DNA from: Streptomyces mangrovi
Lineage (GTDB): Bacteria; Actinomycetota; Actinomycetes; Streptomycetales; Streptomycetaceae
NCBI RefSeq assembly: GCF_900114215.1
Contig: NZ_FOSG01000008.1
Location: forward strand, 186,001 to 250,000
DNA: 64,000 nt
Direction of reading: 5' to 3'
Notes under the pieces: generated by a model
Databases searched by the model: none
What the model saw: the letters and a program-made list of their open reading frames with translations, nothing else
Told to the model about the DNA's origin: nothing
Made by a program: the position numbers and the translations under genes
In this document: positions 1 to 8,490 of the stretch, piece by piece
Layout of the letters: each line of letters starts with the position of its first letter
How positions within the stretch are numbered: position 1 is the first letter of the stretch

Positions 1-398
1 CGGTCCCACGACCACGCCGACCCGACCGCGGGCAGCGCGCCCGTGCCCGACAGCGGCAGCCCCTCGTACAGGGCGACTGCGGCCTGGTTGGTCTCCTGCG
101 GCGTGTAGCTCGCCGTCAGCACGTCCGACTCGACGTCCGACCGGGTCGGCTCCACACTCTGCGACGACGTCACGTCCGCCATCGACAGGTCGGACGTGAA
201 CGTCAGCCCGTCGTCGGTGGTGTACCCCACGGCGACGTAGCCCGACGGCAGGGCCGCGAGCTCCCCGGTCGTCTCGTTGAACGGGTTCGTGATCGCCTCA
301 GCGGACGCGTCGGCCGCGTACACGGCCTGCACCAGTTGCTTGCGGATCAGCTCGGTGCGGAGATCCGCCATCAGGTCCGGCGGGGTCGGGGTCGTCAT
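1..398 (-). CDS. Phage major tail tube protein (C-terminus off window)
   Basis: About 132 codons are visible before the frame leaves the left edge without a stop. The ATG at 398 follows a GGGAGG ribosome site. The protein opens MTTPTPPDLMADLR and contains the blocks VGYTTDDGLTFTSD and SVEPTRSDVESDVL followed by TPQETNQ, a pattern of siphovirus major tail proteins of actinobacteriophages. It would polymerise into the tail tube. It lies directly downstream of the tail-terminator and head-tail connector genes, the usual siphovirus order. The name is inferred from motif and position. Confidence 0.75.
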   Translation of the reverse strand, partial: MTTPTPPDLMADLRTELIRKQLVQAVYAADASAEAITNPFNETTGELAALPSGYVAVGYTTDDGLTFTSDLSMADVTSSQSVEPTRSDVESDVLTASYTPQETNQAAVALYEGLPLSGTGALPAVGSAWSWD

Positions 399-417
399 GA
401 TGCCTCCCATGCAGAAA

Positions 418-440
418 CCCCCGGCCACGTGGCGCGGGGG
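418..440 (-). terminator. Hairpin with short T-run in front of the major tail gene
   Basis: Arms CCCCCG (418-423) and CGGGGG (435-440) enclose CCACGTGG. Read leftward, the hairpin is followed by TTTCT, so it looks like a weak intrinsic terminator or a processing/stabilising hairpin 20 nt before the major tail start. Confidence 0.4.
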
Positions 441-472
441 CGAATACGGTCAAAGGGCCGGGTGAGCCAGGG

Positions 473-877
473 TCAGGGGGCGAGCGTGCGGCCGCGCAGG
501 GCCACCTCGACCGCGAACAGGTACCGGGGCACGCCGCTCTCGGGGTCCGGCGACAGGTTCGGGCCGCCCATCTCGACCACGTCGTACGCGGCCGCGCCAC
601 GCCACCCCGGGATCGCGTGCACCAGCGCCCGCACAACCTGCACGAGATCAGCCGCCGCACCCTCATCCGGCGCCCAGCACGCGATGTCCAGTCGCGGCCG
701 GTCCGTGATCCGGTCCAACTGCGTACCGCCGACCCGCTCGACCCGCACGAACTGCGCTGGCCGGGGCGACGGCACACGCGAGACGACCGGCACCGGATCG
801 CCGCGCTCGGCGAGCTGCTCGCGCAGGTACGCCGCGACGAGCTGCACCGCGTCCGGGAACCCTACGGGGGCGCCCAT
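473..877 (-). CDS. Tail terminator-like protein
   Basis: 134 aa. Small phage protein in the slot between the HK97 gp10-like gene and the major tail gene, where tail terminators (lambda gpU/DUF3168-type) are encoded. Visible features are an N-terminal helix (FPDAVQLVAAYLREQL), the central strand block DRPRLDIACWA and a C-terminal strand LFAVEVALRGR. It would cap the growing tail tube and join it to the head. The start ATG overlaps the stop of the upstream gene. Assignment is by position and fold pattern rather than a diagnostic motif. Confidence 0.65.
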   Translation of the reverse strand: MGAPVGFPDAVQLVAAYLREQLAERGDPVPVVSRVPSPRPAQFVRVERVGGTQLDRITDRPRLDIACWAPDEGAAADLVQVVRALVHAIPGWRGAAAYDVVEMGGPNLSPDPESGVPRYLFAVEVALRGRTLAP

Positions 878-1152
878 CAGTCGGCCCCGCGGGCGCCGTC
901 CAGACCACGTAGCAGCGCCCGCCGCGAGACGTCCGGGTCGGCTGTGGAGTAGTCACCGAGCACCGCGCCACGCACACGCCGCTCGCCCGTCTCGATGTCC
1001 GTGCGGAACTGCCCGTCGGCCTCCGAAGCGGCGGCCGCGGCCCGCTCCGCCGCTCTGGTCTTCCGCTCGATCAGCGCCCGCGTCTGCGGCGCCGTGAGGA
1101 ACTCGGCGATCTTCTGACGGTTCGGCCGGAACCGGGACCGGGCCACGGTCAT
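877..1152 (-). CDS. HK97 gp10-like head-tail/tail completion protein
   Basis: 91 aa. The ATG at 1152 overlaps the upstream TGA as ATGA. The sequence starts MTVARSRFRPNRQKIAEFL and has a long basic/acidic helix (KTRAAERAAAAASEADG), as in the HK97 gp10 family. It is unusually short and lacks the longer C-terminal half of many relatives. Its neighbours on both sides are connector genes, which supports a neck role. An in-frame start farther upstream (1326) exists but would overlap the previous gene deeply. Confidence 0.6.
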   Translation of the reverse strand: MTVARSRFRPNRQKIAEFLTAPQTRALIERKTRAAERAAAAASEADGQFRTDIETGERRVRGAVLGDYSTADPDVSRRALLRGLDGARGAD

Positions 1153-1505
1153 CACCCCTCTACTACTCGCAGCCTGACCTCGTAGTGGTGCAGCTCCTCC
1201 GGCGACCACGCCGGACCGGCCGGCCCGGCCACCTCGAACGTGCTGCTGTTCCACTCGACCCGCGACGCCCCAGTCACAGCCAGCGGGTTGCCGTCGACGT
1301 CGACCGGGTTGCAGATCAGCGTCCACTCACCGATCTGCGCGTTCCGCTGATCGGTCTCCTCCGCGCTGGTCTGCTGCTGCATCCACGCCCGCGCCGACTG
1401 CCGGGACGGGCTCGCCCAGTCCTCGACCTCGTTGCCGTACCGATCGGTGCGCGTCCCCGCAGTGAGGACGTCGACGAGGTGCGGCAGCACCGCCTCGTCG
1501 ATCAC
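1152..1505 (-). CDS. Head closure / stopper protein
   Basis: 117 aa when started at the GTG at 1505, which overlaps the previous stop as GTGA; a GTG at 1538 gives a longer form with a poor leader. Residues read VIDEAVLPHLVDVLTAGTRTDRYGNEVEDW, in two blocks, then a beta-rich body ending YEVRLRVV. This resembles SPP1 gp16 / HK97 gp7-type stoppers that seal the portal after packaging. It sits between the Gp19/Gp15-type adaptor and the gp10-like gene, the normal place for a stopper. Confidence 0.6.
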   Translation of the reverse strand: MIDEAVLPHLVDVLTAGTRTDRYGNEVEDWASPSRQSARAWMQQQTSAEETDQRNAQIGEWTLICNPVDVDGNPLAVTGASRVEWNSSTFEVAGPAGPAWSPEELHHYEVRLRVVEG

Positions 1506-1900
1506 CACACCCACCCGCCCCGGCTGACCGGCGACCACCCGCCGTCGTCGACGAGCCCGATCGTGTACGCCGCGTCCGACCCCGGGTCCTCGACCGGTGT
1601 CGGCTGGAGCAGCGCGACCTCGTCGTCGGTCAGGTACAGCCCGCCGTCCTCGCCGAGCGTCTCGGAGTACTGGCCGATCGTCCGCTGTCGGTAGCCGCCC
1701 GGGTTCGCCATCACTCGGCGGGTCACCGCGACCGCGACCGTCCGCAGCACGTCCGGGTCGGGCTCGTGGCCGGCCGGGATGTGGCGGCGCATCAGCGCGG
1801 ACGCGTCCGCGAGGTACGCCTCGACCTGCGCCCGCTTCGCGCCGGTGAGCGTGACGGCGGCGCGCGCCTCGTAGTCATCGACCGTCGCGTACGCCGCCAC
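1502..1900 (-). CDS. Gp19/Gp15/Gp42-type head-tail adaptor
   Basis: 132 aa. The N-terminus YATVDDYEAR, the helix pair LTGAKRAQVEAYLADASALMR and the block VAVAVTRRVMANPGGYRQ, followed by IGQYSETLGE and LYLTDDE, are characteristic of the Gp19/Gp15/Gp42 adaptor family of actinobacterial phages. The protein would form the ring attached to the portal. The stop overlaps the GTG of the stopper gene, indicating translational coupling. Confidence 0.8.
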   Translation of the reverse strand: MAAYATVDDYEARAAVTLTGAKRAQVEAYLADASALMRRHIPAGHEPDPDVLRTVAVAVTRRVMANPGGYRQRTIGQYSETLGEDGGLYLTDDEVALLQPTPVEDPGSDAAYTIGLVDDGGWSPVSRGGWVW

Positions 1901-1904
1901 CCGC

Positions 1905-2252
1905 CTACTCCTCCCGCTCGGGCTCGATCACGCCGTTCCGTTCGAGCAGCGCGATCACGTCGTCGCGGCTCATCTCGTCGTCGGTGTCGTAGCCGTTGGC
2001 CTCGGCGAACCGCCGCCACGCCTCGACACCGCTCCCGCGGCCCGAACGGGGCGGCGCCTCGACGGTGCTGGGGGCGCCGGGGTCGGTGAACCCGACCGGG
2101 CCCGGGCCGCCGCCGTCACCGTCGCTGTCGTCCGCGCTGGTGCCCTCCCACGCGTGGTCGCCGATCCGCTTCGCGACCTCCGCCGGGACCTCGCTGTCGG
2201 GCCCGTACGCGGTGCCGTCGACGTGCACGTACGACCGCAGCCTCCGCGCCAT
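1905..2252 (-). CDS. Small phage head-region protein, unknown function
   Basis: 115 aa from the ATG at 2252, which overlaps the capsid stop (ATGA). The N-terminus (RLRSYVHVDG, YGPDSEVPAEVAKRI) is followed by an acidic Gly/Asp/Pro linker and a C-terminal helical segment (WRRFAEANGYDTDDEMSRDDVIALLERNGV) that looks like a small SAP/Rho-N-like module. Proteins of this layout occur between capsid and adaptor genes in actinophages, but their role is not known to me. Confidence 0.6.
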   Translation of the reverse strand: MARRLRSYVHVDGTAYGPDSEVPAEVAKRIGDHAWEGTSADDSDGDGGGPGPVGFTDPGAPSTVEAPPRSGRGSGVEAWRRFAEANGYDTDDEMSRDDVIALLERNGVIEPEREE

Positions 2253-3307
2253 CAGACCACCACCGCCTTGAACGTGAGGTTCGGCTCGCGGACGACCGGC
2301 ATCCCGACCGCCGCCGCGTGCGTCCACAGCCTGACCGGGTTCTTCGTCTTCCACGTCGCCGCGACCACACCGGCACGCCCGTCAACGCCGGCGTACTCCG
2401 GCTCCAGCGACTCCGCCGTCGTCCCGAGCAGGAACCCGCCCAGGTCCGTCGGCGCGGCCGCGTCCGTCGGCCCCGGGTCCGGCACGAACACCAGCGCATC
2501 GACCGGCATGATCCGCGTCGGCGTCCCGTCCACGCTCACCCGCGCGTCGTTCAGCTCGATCGCCGGCAGGTCGAGGGACTCCAGCACCGTGTTCAGCTGC
2601 TCGACGCTCACCATCGGCGACGACCCCGACGGCGCCAGCGGATACACCTGCCGCACCACCTGGTCGCACTGCCGCAGATGCGACAGCACCGTGCGCGGCA
2701 TCAGCATCCGCGCCGGCGGCCGCCCGTTGGTGTCGATGTAGGTCTGCACCCACGATTCGAGGTCGTCCAGCGGGACCGCGTTCGCGTGGTCCGACCACAG
2801 CACCGCCGCGGTGACGGAGTGCGCCGGATCCCGCCCGAAGTCCACCGGCGCGAGGGTCACGCCGTTCTCGTTGATCGTGAACTGCGCGTTCGCCAGCGCC
2901 TCACCCTTACCGACCTCGAACCTCGCGGCGATGTTCGTCGCCAGCCGGTACGCGTCCTGCGCGATCGCCCGCCGCACCGGGTCGGCGTCGTCGAGGCTCC
3001 GGATCCGCAGCCGGTCGTACTCGTTCAGCGGGATCGCCTCGCTGATCGGCGGCAGCTCACCCATCACCTGCGACACGCCCTCACGGCGCCCGATCCGCGA
3101 CTCCGCATCCCACGACCGGTACACGGACGCCTCGGCGAGCCCGCCGGTGCCGCCCTTGGTGTACTGGAACGTGATGTCGTCGATCACGACGTTCGGCAGC
3201 CACCTGCCCAGCGTGAACGCGTTGACCTGCTGCTCGGCGAGCGCCCGACGGGTGACCGCGGTCAGCTCTTCGGGCTCGATGTACTCGGTGTCCAGCACCC
3301 ATGCCAT
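2252..3307 (-). CDS. Major capsid protein (phage capsid protein E family)
   Basis: 351 aa, the usual length of the HK97-fold lambda gpE-like capsid family. Features: N-terminal arm EYIEPEELTAVTRRAL, the loop GRWLPNVVIDD, the RSWDAESRIGRREG segment, a central helix EYDRLRIRSLDDADPV and the C-terminal block YAGVDGRAGVVAATWKTKNP followed by a conserved VRLWTHAAAVGMPVV. It is preceded by decoration and scaffold genes and overlaps the next gene by ATGA, as expected for the capsid module. Confidence 0.85.
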   Translation of the reverse strand: MAWVLDTEYIEPEELTAVTRRALAEQQVNAFTLGRWLPNVVIDDITFQYTKGGTGGLAEASVYRSWDAESRIGRREGVSQVMGELPPISEAIPLNEYDRLRIRSLDDADPVRRAIAQDAYRLATNIAARFEVGKGEALANAQFTINENGVTLAPVDFGRDPAHSVTAAVLWSDHANAVPLDDLESWVQTYIDTNGRPPARMLMPRTVLSHLRQCDQVVRQVYPLAPSGSSPMVSVEQLNTVLESLDLPAIELNDARVSVDGTPTRIMPVDALVFVPDPGPTDAAAPTDLGGFLLGTTAESLEPEYAGVDGRAGVVAATWKTKNPVRLWTHAAAVGMPVVREPNLTFKAVVV

Positions 3308-3322
3308 CTACGCCACCCCCTC

Positions 3323-3712
3323 TCAGATGAACCGGATCGAACCGGCGACGTCGGCCTGACCGGCGGCGTCCACCGCCACCGGCAGACGGCTGCTGCGGAC
3401 CTTGCCGTGCGTGAGCATCGCCCCCGCCACGTCGACCGTGTTGTCGGTCGGCGCCGCGACGGCGGCGTACAGGAACCCGACGAGGGTCTCCGTGCCGTCC
3501 GTCGCGGCGCCGTTGTACAGCCCGTACTTGCCCGTCGCGGTGATCCTCCCGAGCGGCAGACCGCTCTTGAAATAGCCGTCCGGGTAGTGCGTGGCGGCGG
3601 TGAACGTCGAGGTGTCGAGGGTGACCGACTCGGTCGCCTGCGTGCCGTGCTCACTGCCCAGCCACGACTGATCGTCAGCCCCGAACGTCTCAGTCCTGAG
3701 ACGGAGGTCCAT
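3323..3712 (-). CDS. Head decoration protein (lambda gpD-like)
   Basis: 129 aa. Contains TFTAATHYPDGYFKSGLPLG, ITATGKYGLY and the block TETLVGFLYAAV, a pattern found in gpD-like head decoration/stabilisation proteins encoded just before the capsid gene. It would bind the three-fold axes of the expanded capsid. The position between scaffold and major capsid gene supports the call. Confidence 0.7.
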   Translation of the reverse strand: MDLRLRTETFGADDQSWLGSEHGTQATESVTLDTSTFTAATHYPDGYFKSGLPLGRITATGKYGLYNGAATDGTETLVGFLYAAVAAPTDNTVDVAGAMLTHGKVRSSRLPVAVDAAGQADVAGSIRFI

Positions 3713-3730
3713 TGCTCTCTCCTATGGTCG

Positions 3731-4486
3731 TCACGAACCCGCGGTGGTCTTCGGCTTCCGGCCGTACAGTTCCTCGAACAGCTCGTCGCCGCTGACTGCA
3801 CCGCGCTTGCTCTTGCTGCGGCCGGACCCGTTCCGGGCCCCCTGATAGCCGCTCCCACGACGCCGGCGGCGCGTGTCGCGCCCGTCCTGGTCGTCGTCCT
3901 CGTCGTCCGTGTCGGACCTCGCCGGGGCGAGCTTGTCGACGAGCTTGGCGATCGCCTCGTCGTCGGCTTCGCCGTCCTCGTCGACGTACTTCTTCAGGTT
4001 GATGTCCTCGACGACTTCCTTCGGGTCCGGGATCCGGCCCTTGGCAGCCGCCAGGAACGCACTGCGGGCGACCCGCACGCCGGCCTTCACGCGTTCCTCC
4101 GCACGCGCAGCGGCGACCGCCTCGTCGATACGCTTCTCGACCTCGCTCATGCCCTCACGCTTGAGCTTCGCGAGCTCCTTCGCAGCGGCAGCGTTGGCCT
4201 TGGCGCGCTGCTCGTGCTTCCGCGCCTGCGCCTTCCACTTCTCGGCCTCCGCCTTGTGGTCCGGCTCGTCGTCGTCCTTCCCCTTGTCGGGGTCCACGTC
4301 GTCCGGGTCGTCCTCCGGGTCGCCCTCGTCGGGGTCGTCCTCCGGATCGCCGTCGTCACGGCCGTCCCCGCCCCGGACAGGCCAGATCGGGTACAGCTCG
4401 CCCGGGTCCTCCCCGGGCCGTGCCTTCCGCCAGCCGACAGCCGTGATCCCGGTGAGCGCGTGGCGGGGCAGAGTGCGTGTGGACAT
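3731..4486 (-). CDS. Capsid scaffolding protein
   Basis: 251 aa. It combines a strongly acidic stretch (residues ~40-75, repeated DDDPDEGDPEDDPDD-like), a charged coiled coil rich in Lys/Glu/Ala (EAEKWKAQARKHEQRAKAN and onward to ~160), a PDPKEVVEDINLKKYVDEDG segment and a basic Gly/Arg/Ser tail. This composition and its place two genes before the capsid gene are typical of siphovirus scaffolding proteins, which organise coat assembly and are then lost. No protease domain is visible in it. Confidence 0.75.
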   Translation of the reverse strand: MSTRTLPRHALTGITAVGWRKARPGEDPGELYPIWPVRGGDGRDDGDPEDDPDEGDPEDDPDDVDPDKGKDDDEPDHKAEAEKWKAQARKHEQRAKANAAAAKELAKLKREGMSEVEKRIDEAVAAARAEERVKAGVRVARSAFLAAAKGRIPDPKEVVEDINLKKYVDEDGEADDEAIAKLVDKLAPARSDTDDEDDDQDGRDTRRRRRGSGYQGARNGSGRSKSKRGAVSGDELFEELYGRKPKTTAGS

Positions 4487-4549
4487 GGTCGTATCTCCCG
4501 TGTCGGGTCAAGGGTGAGCAAGGGTGTGCGCCGTGTCGGCGCAGATGGT

Positions 4550-5359
4550 CTACGAGCCGGGCACGTCCCGCGGCCCGGTGTGCTCGTGACGACGGACGGC
4601 CAGCAGCGGCCCGTACTCGCCGTGCTCGCGCGTGACGATGACGTCCCGGTAGTCCGGCGCCCGCCCCCCACGGTCGGACGCCCCGGTACCCGCCGCGATC
4701 GCCGCGTGTGCCTCTTCGAGCAGCCGCTCGTCGATGATCTGCCCCGGGTCACGGTCGCCCGGAATCGGCTCGGGCCGACAGTGGCAGCCCGGATGGATCG
4801 GCATCAGGTTCTCAACCCGGTACCGCTGCGTACTGGCGATCACGCACAGCCCGCAGTTCTTCCCGCCGCCCAACCGCCGACGGAAGAACCGCGCGCGCCC
4901 GCTGCGGGTCATCGTCTCCCGCGCCGCGTGCGTCCGCGCGAGCTGGAGATCCGTCTCGGTGATCGACAGCAACCGCGTACGGCCCTCGCTCCGCGACTCC
5001 GCGAACGATTTCCCCTGCGACAACGCCGTCCAGGTCGTGACGAACGGCCGCCGGTACACCTCCTCCGGCGGCGTCCCGCGCAGCGCCTCGTCGAGCTGCA
5101 CACCCACCGGCGCCGCCGCCCCACCGAGCATGTCCGCGATCATCGCCGACAGGTACGCGTCCGTGACCGCACCCATCTGCTGCTGCGCGCCGAGCACCAC
5201 CGGCAGCACTCGCTCGATGAACGCGGCCGCGTCCGCGTCCCGGTAGGACCCGAGCGAATCGAACGCCGCCAGCACGAACGAGATGACCCGGTCCCGCAGC
5301 GACGTCGTCAGCGCGTCGTACCGTTCGGTGAGCGCCGCCTGCAACGCCGGATCAGGCAT
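4550..5359 (-). CDS. MuF-like minor capsid / head morphogenesis protein
   Basis: 269 aa from the ATG at 5359, which overlaps the portal stop by 8 nt. Helical N-terminal half; the C-terminal half has KNCGLCVIASTQRYRVENL and IHPGCHCRPEPIPGD, with the conserved Cys pair and HPxCxC signature of SPP1 gp7/Mu gpF-like minor head proteins. A few copies normally sit inside the procapsid near the portal. Gene order portal - MuF - scaffold - decoration - capsid is canonical. Confidence 0.8.
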   Translation of the reverse strand: MPDPALQAALTERYDALTTSLRDRVISFVLAAFDSLGSYRDADAAAFIERVLPVVLGAQQQMGAVTDAYLSAMIADMLGGAAAPVGVQLDEALRGTPPEEVYRRPFVTTWTALSQGKSFAESRSEGRTRLLSITETDLQLARTHAARETMTRSGRARFFRRRLGGGKNCGLCVIASTQRYRVENLMPIHPGCHCRPEPIPGDRDPGQIIDERLLEEAHAAIAAGTGASDRGGRAPDYRDVIVTREHGEYGPLLAVRRHEHTGPRDVPGS

Positions 5360-6785
5360 CGACCACACCCCCGCCATCCGGCTCGGGCTGGTTGCCCGCC
5401 GTCGGCGCCGGGTTCGCCGGCAGCAGCGACGCCGCGAGCAGCTGCTGCGCGGCCGCACCCGAGTTGATCCGCCGCACCCGCTCCGGCGTCTCGTCGAGGT
5501 CCTCCGCGATGATGTCCAGCGGATACCCGATGCTCTTGAGCTTCGTCGCCGCGTCCGCCCGCACCGCCGGGCTGAGGTACTCCGGCCGCGCCCACCGCAC
5601 CGTCGCCTCGGTGTAGTCCTCCTCGACCCCGGCCTGCGCCGCCGCCAGCGTCATCACGTCCTCCAGCGCCTCCCCGAACGCGGCGATGTGCTCCCTGCAC
5701 TTCGCCACGTGCATCAGGTCCAGCGCGGCGACCGTGTCCGCGCTGATGTTGATCAGGTCACCGGCGTAGTAGTACGCCGGGGTCTGGCTGATGATCAGCA
5801 TGTCGCGGACATCTGACGCGTGCTCGGCGAGGAACGGCCGGAGGTCCGTCGCGTCGAGCTGCCCGAACATCGCGTCCGTGCCCTCGGACACCCACACGCT
5901 GTTCGGGCCCGGAACGAACGGCTGCTCAACCGTGGTCAGCCCCGTCGTCGGGTCGATCTTCCGCTTGAACTCGTGCCCTTTCACCCACTTCTGCCGGAAC
6001 CCGCTGTACCGGCTGGCGGCCATGCGGTTGAGCACGCCCATGTTCACCCGGTCCTGGATGTCCATGGCGACGGCGAACTCAGGCTCCGGGTCCTCCCCAA
6101 GATCCGGCATCCGCGCGAACTCCACCAACGGCAGCATCCCGAGATCGTGCTCGACACCGTCATCCAGCGGCACCCACGAATCCGGTCCCCACGGCAACCG
6201 CGCCGGACTGCACCGCTCCCGCGTCCGGTACGCGAACCGCATGTCGTCGTACAGCACGACCGCGTACCCGAACCCGTCGACGTCGCTGTGCATCGCCTTG
6301 AGCCCGACGTACGCCTCATCAGTCGCCGGATCCCGCTCGACGATGCACTCTCGCGGATGCTCGGCGGTGATCAGCGGCGACGGACGGCCGTTGTCCTCGA
6401 CCCGGGTCGGGTGCTCACCGACGAGCATGTACCCGGCCGCCTGCGTCATCGCCACCCGCCACACGGCCTTCTGCCGCGAGTCCAGCCGGTTCAGCTGCCA
6501 CCACCGCGACGCGTTCTCATCCGGCTCGCCGTCCCGCCCGGTCACCCCCAGCGCCCGCAACCGGTGCACCGTCGAGTTCGCGATCACACCGCAGAAGTTC
6601 GTGCGCGCTTTCCGCTGAAAGTCGATGAACGCTTGCTCAGCCCGCTTCGGCAGCTCCGGCAGCGGCGGCCGGCCCCGGTAGTACCGCCACCACTCGTCGA
6701 GTACGCTCGCGCGCTTCCGCAGCCTGCGGCCCAGCCGCAGCAGCGCGAAGTCGGGGTTGTCGAGCTCCGGTGTCTCGTCGAGCAC
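5352..6785 (-). CDS. Portal protein (SPP1 gp6-like)
   Basis: 477 aa, a normal portal length. N-terminal LLRLGRRLRKRASVLDEWWRYYRG is the usual amphipathic opening of gp6-like portals; further blocks are NFCGVIANSTVHRLRALGV, the WQLNRLDSRQ segment, AMDIQDRVNMGVLNRM and KVGHEF-type stem sequences, ending in an acidic/proline tail after DETPERVRRIN. It forms the dodecameric channel on which the terminase docks. It lies immediately downstream of the large terminase gene. Confidence 0.88.
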   Translation of the reverse strand: MLDETPELDNPDFALLRLGRRLRKRASVLDEWWRYYRGRPPLPELPKRAEQAFIDFQRKARTNFCGVIANSTVHRLRALGVTGRDGEPDENASRWWQLNRLDSRQKAVWRVAMTQAAGYMLVGEHPTRVEDNGRPSPLITAEHPRECIVERDPATDEAYVGLKAMHSDVDGFGYAVVLYDDMRFAYRTRERCSPARLPWGPDSWVPLDDGVEHDLGMLPLVEFARMPDLGEDPEPEFAVAMDIQDRVNMGVLNRMAASRYSGFRQKWVKGHEFKRKIDPTTGLTTVEQPFVPGPNSVWVSEGTDAMFGQLDATDLRPFLAEHASDVRDMLIISQTPAYYYAGDLINISADTVAALDLMHVAKCREHIAAFGEALEDVMTLAAAQAGVEEDYTEATVRWARPEYLSPAVRADAATKLKSIGYPLDIIAEDLDETPERVRRINSGAAAQQLLAASLLPANPAPTAGNQPEPDGGGVVDA

Positions 6786-6801
6786 GGCTTGCCCCTCCTG
6801 G

Positions 6802-8478
6802 TCAGAACGTTCCGCCGAACATCTCCGGCTTCTCGGATGCGATGCCCTTCGCGATGGCGTCGAGGCGGCACTGCCACGCCAGCACCGCGGCGCTCGCCGC
6901 GTCGATCTTGTCGGCGCTGTCCGGATGCGCCTTCGCGATCTGGATCCCCGACCGGGTCTTCCGCCGGCGGGCGTTGAGCAGGTGCCGCACCAGCGCCGAC
7001 GACCCGTCGTGCGTCAGCTCGCCCTCGGTCAATGCGGTGTGGAACTTCTCCAGCGCCCGCACGATCAGGTTCGACCGGCCACCGGTCATCCACCACTCGA
7101 TCGGATGGTTCCGCGTCGCCTGCACCTTCAGGCGCGGCCCATACGCCGCCTCCCAGTCCGCGACGTGGCTCTCCCACTTCGCGGGGTCGGCGTACATACC
7201 GACGACGTCGTACGTCTCGAACGCCTCATGCACCGCGGCGAGCACCTCGACGACCGGCACCCGCCACTCGACCGGCTGCCCGTCCGGCCCGATCTCCGGC
7301 CGGGCCGGCGACTCCCACACGCCGATCGTGAACACGTGCCCGTCCGACAGGCGGCAGCCGATCAGCGCCGTCGCGTCCGTCACCCCACGGGCCCGCTTCC
7401 GCGACCCGTCGAACCCGAGCACGATCCGCTCGCCCGGCTGCACCTGCCGGTTCAGGTCCGACGCGGCGCGCACCTCCGGCGCCGACAGCCACGCATCGCT
7501 GGCGTGGGTGATCTGGTTGAGCAGGTCCGCCCGCAGATCCTGCGGCTCGTTCGACGTGTCCCAGAACTCGGACGTCAGCCGCTCGATCGGCGACCACCCC
7601 GGCGGACACGGCGGATCGTGCAGCACACACCCGTCAGGATGGTCCGAGCTGTCGCCGTACGCCCACCGCAGCCCAGCCACGAGCGACCGCTCGTCGCTCA
7701 TGTCCGTCTCCGGCGGCGCCTCCCGGTGATCCACCAGAATCCCGCGCGCCCGCGACCGGCCGTCGAGGATCGCCTGATAGTCCGCCGCGGACTGCTCAGC
7801 GACGCTGCCCTCGCCCGGAGTGAACGCGTTCGGCGTCTCGATCACCGACCCGCCCAGCTTCGCGGCATTGAACCGCATCACCCGCGCCAGCCGCTTCCCG
7901 CCGTTGGACTCCCGCCACTCCTCCGTCTGATCCATCGACGCGAAACACGCCGGGTCGCCCTTCGCCGACGTCGCACTCGACGTGATCGGGCTGATCTGCC
8001 CCCGCGGCAGATAGATCACCGTGTCCAGCACATCGAGCCCATAGTCAGCCGCCAGCGACCCGCCCCGCGCCATCTCCAGCAGCGGCAACCACGTGTTGTC
8101 GGTCTGATCCTCGGTCACCGCCGCGATACGCACCAGCGGCGTCCGCAGCGAGTGCCACGGCCGGCCGACCGGCTCGCCGTCCGCGTCGAACCCGTCGGCG
8201 ACGACGTCGGCGCAGGCCTCCGCGAGCGCGATCGCCCCGACGAACGGGCTCTTGCCCCAGCCTCGCGGGCGGCTGAGTAGCGCGCGGTGGATGACGCGCT
8301 TCCCGGTGACCGGGTGTACCTCGTAGAACCGGCACAGGAACTCGGCCTGCTCGCGGGTCGGCACGAACGGCTCGCCGTCGTCCCGGCCGGGCTGCGCGAG
8401 GTTCTGCATCATCCAGTCGAGGACGTACCACCCCAGCGTTGGGCGCTCGCCCTCGTACTCAGGGCCGCGCCACGGCAT
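6802..8478 (-). CDS. Large terminase subunit
   Basis: 558 aa. N-terminal ATPase: adenine-binding REQAEFLCRFYEV, Walker A-like SRPRGWGKSPF, and a Walker B/catalytic block ASMDQTEEW. C-terminal RNase H-like nuclease with acidic residues in VLGFDGSRK, GMYADPAKWE and DKIDAASAAV. This is the Terminase_1 arrangement; the protein cuts the concatemer and pumps DNA through the portal. It follows the small terminase by 12 nt. Confidence 0.92.
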   Translation of the reverse strand: MPWRGPEYEGERPTLGWYVLDWMMQNLAQPGRDDGEPFVPTREQAEFLCRFYEVHPVTGKRVIHRALLSRPRGWGKSPFVGAIALAEACADVVADGFDADGEPVGRPWHSLRTPLVRIAAVTEDQTDNTWLPLLEMARGGSLAADYGLDVLDTVIYLPRGQISPITSSATSAKGDPACFASMDQTEEWRESNGGKRLARVMRFNAAKLGGSVIETPNAFTPGEGSVAEQSAADYQAILDGRSRARGILVDHREAPPETDMSDERSLVAGLRWAYGDSSDHPDGCVLHDPPCPPGWSPIERLTSEFWDTSNEPQDLRADLLNQITHASDAWLSAPEVRAASDLNRQVQPGERIVLGFDGSRKRARGVTDATALIGCRLSDGHVFTIGVWESPARPEIGPDGQPVEWRVPVVEVLAAVHEAFETYDVVGMYADPAKWESHVADWEAAYGPRLKVQATRNHPIEWWMTGGRSNLIVRALEKFHTALTEGELTHDGSSALVRHLLNARRRKTRSGIQIAKAHPDSADKIDAASAAVLAWQCRLDAIAKGIASEKPEMFGGTF

Positions 8479-8490
8479 GACCGCCCCCCG

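Noticed and set aside
2318..5467. 1049-aa open frame on the plus strand
   Set aside because: It is antisense to capsid, decoration, scaffold and MuF genes; composition is almost only Arg, Pro, Val, Gly, His and Asp, typical of a frame kept open by high GC.
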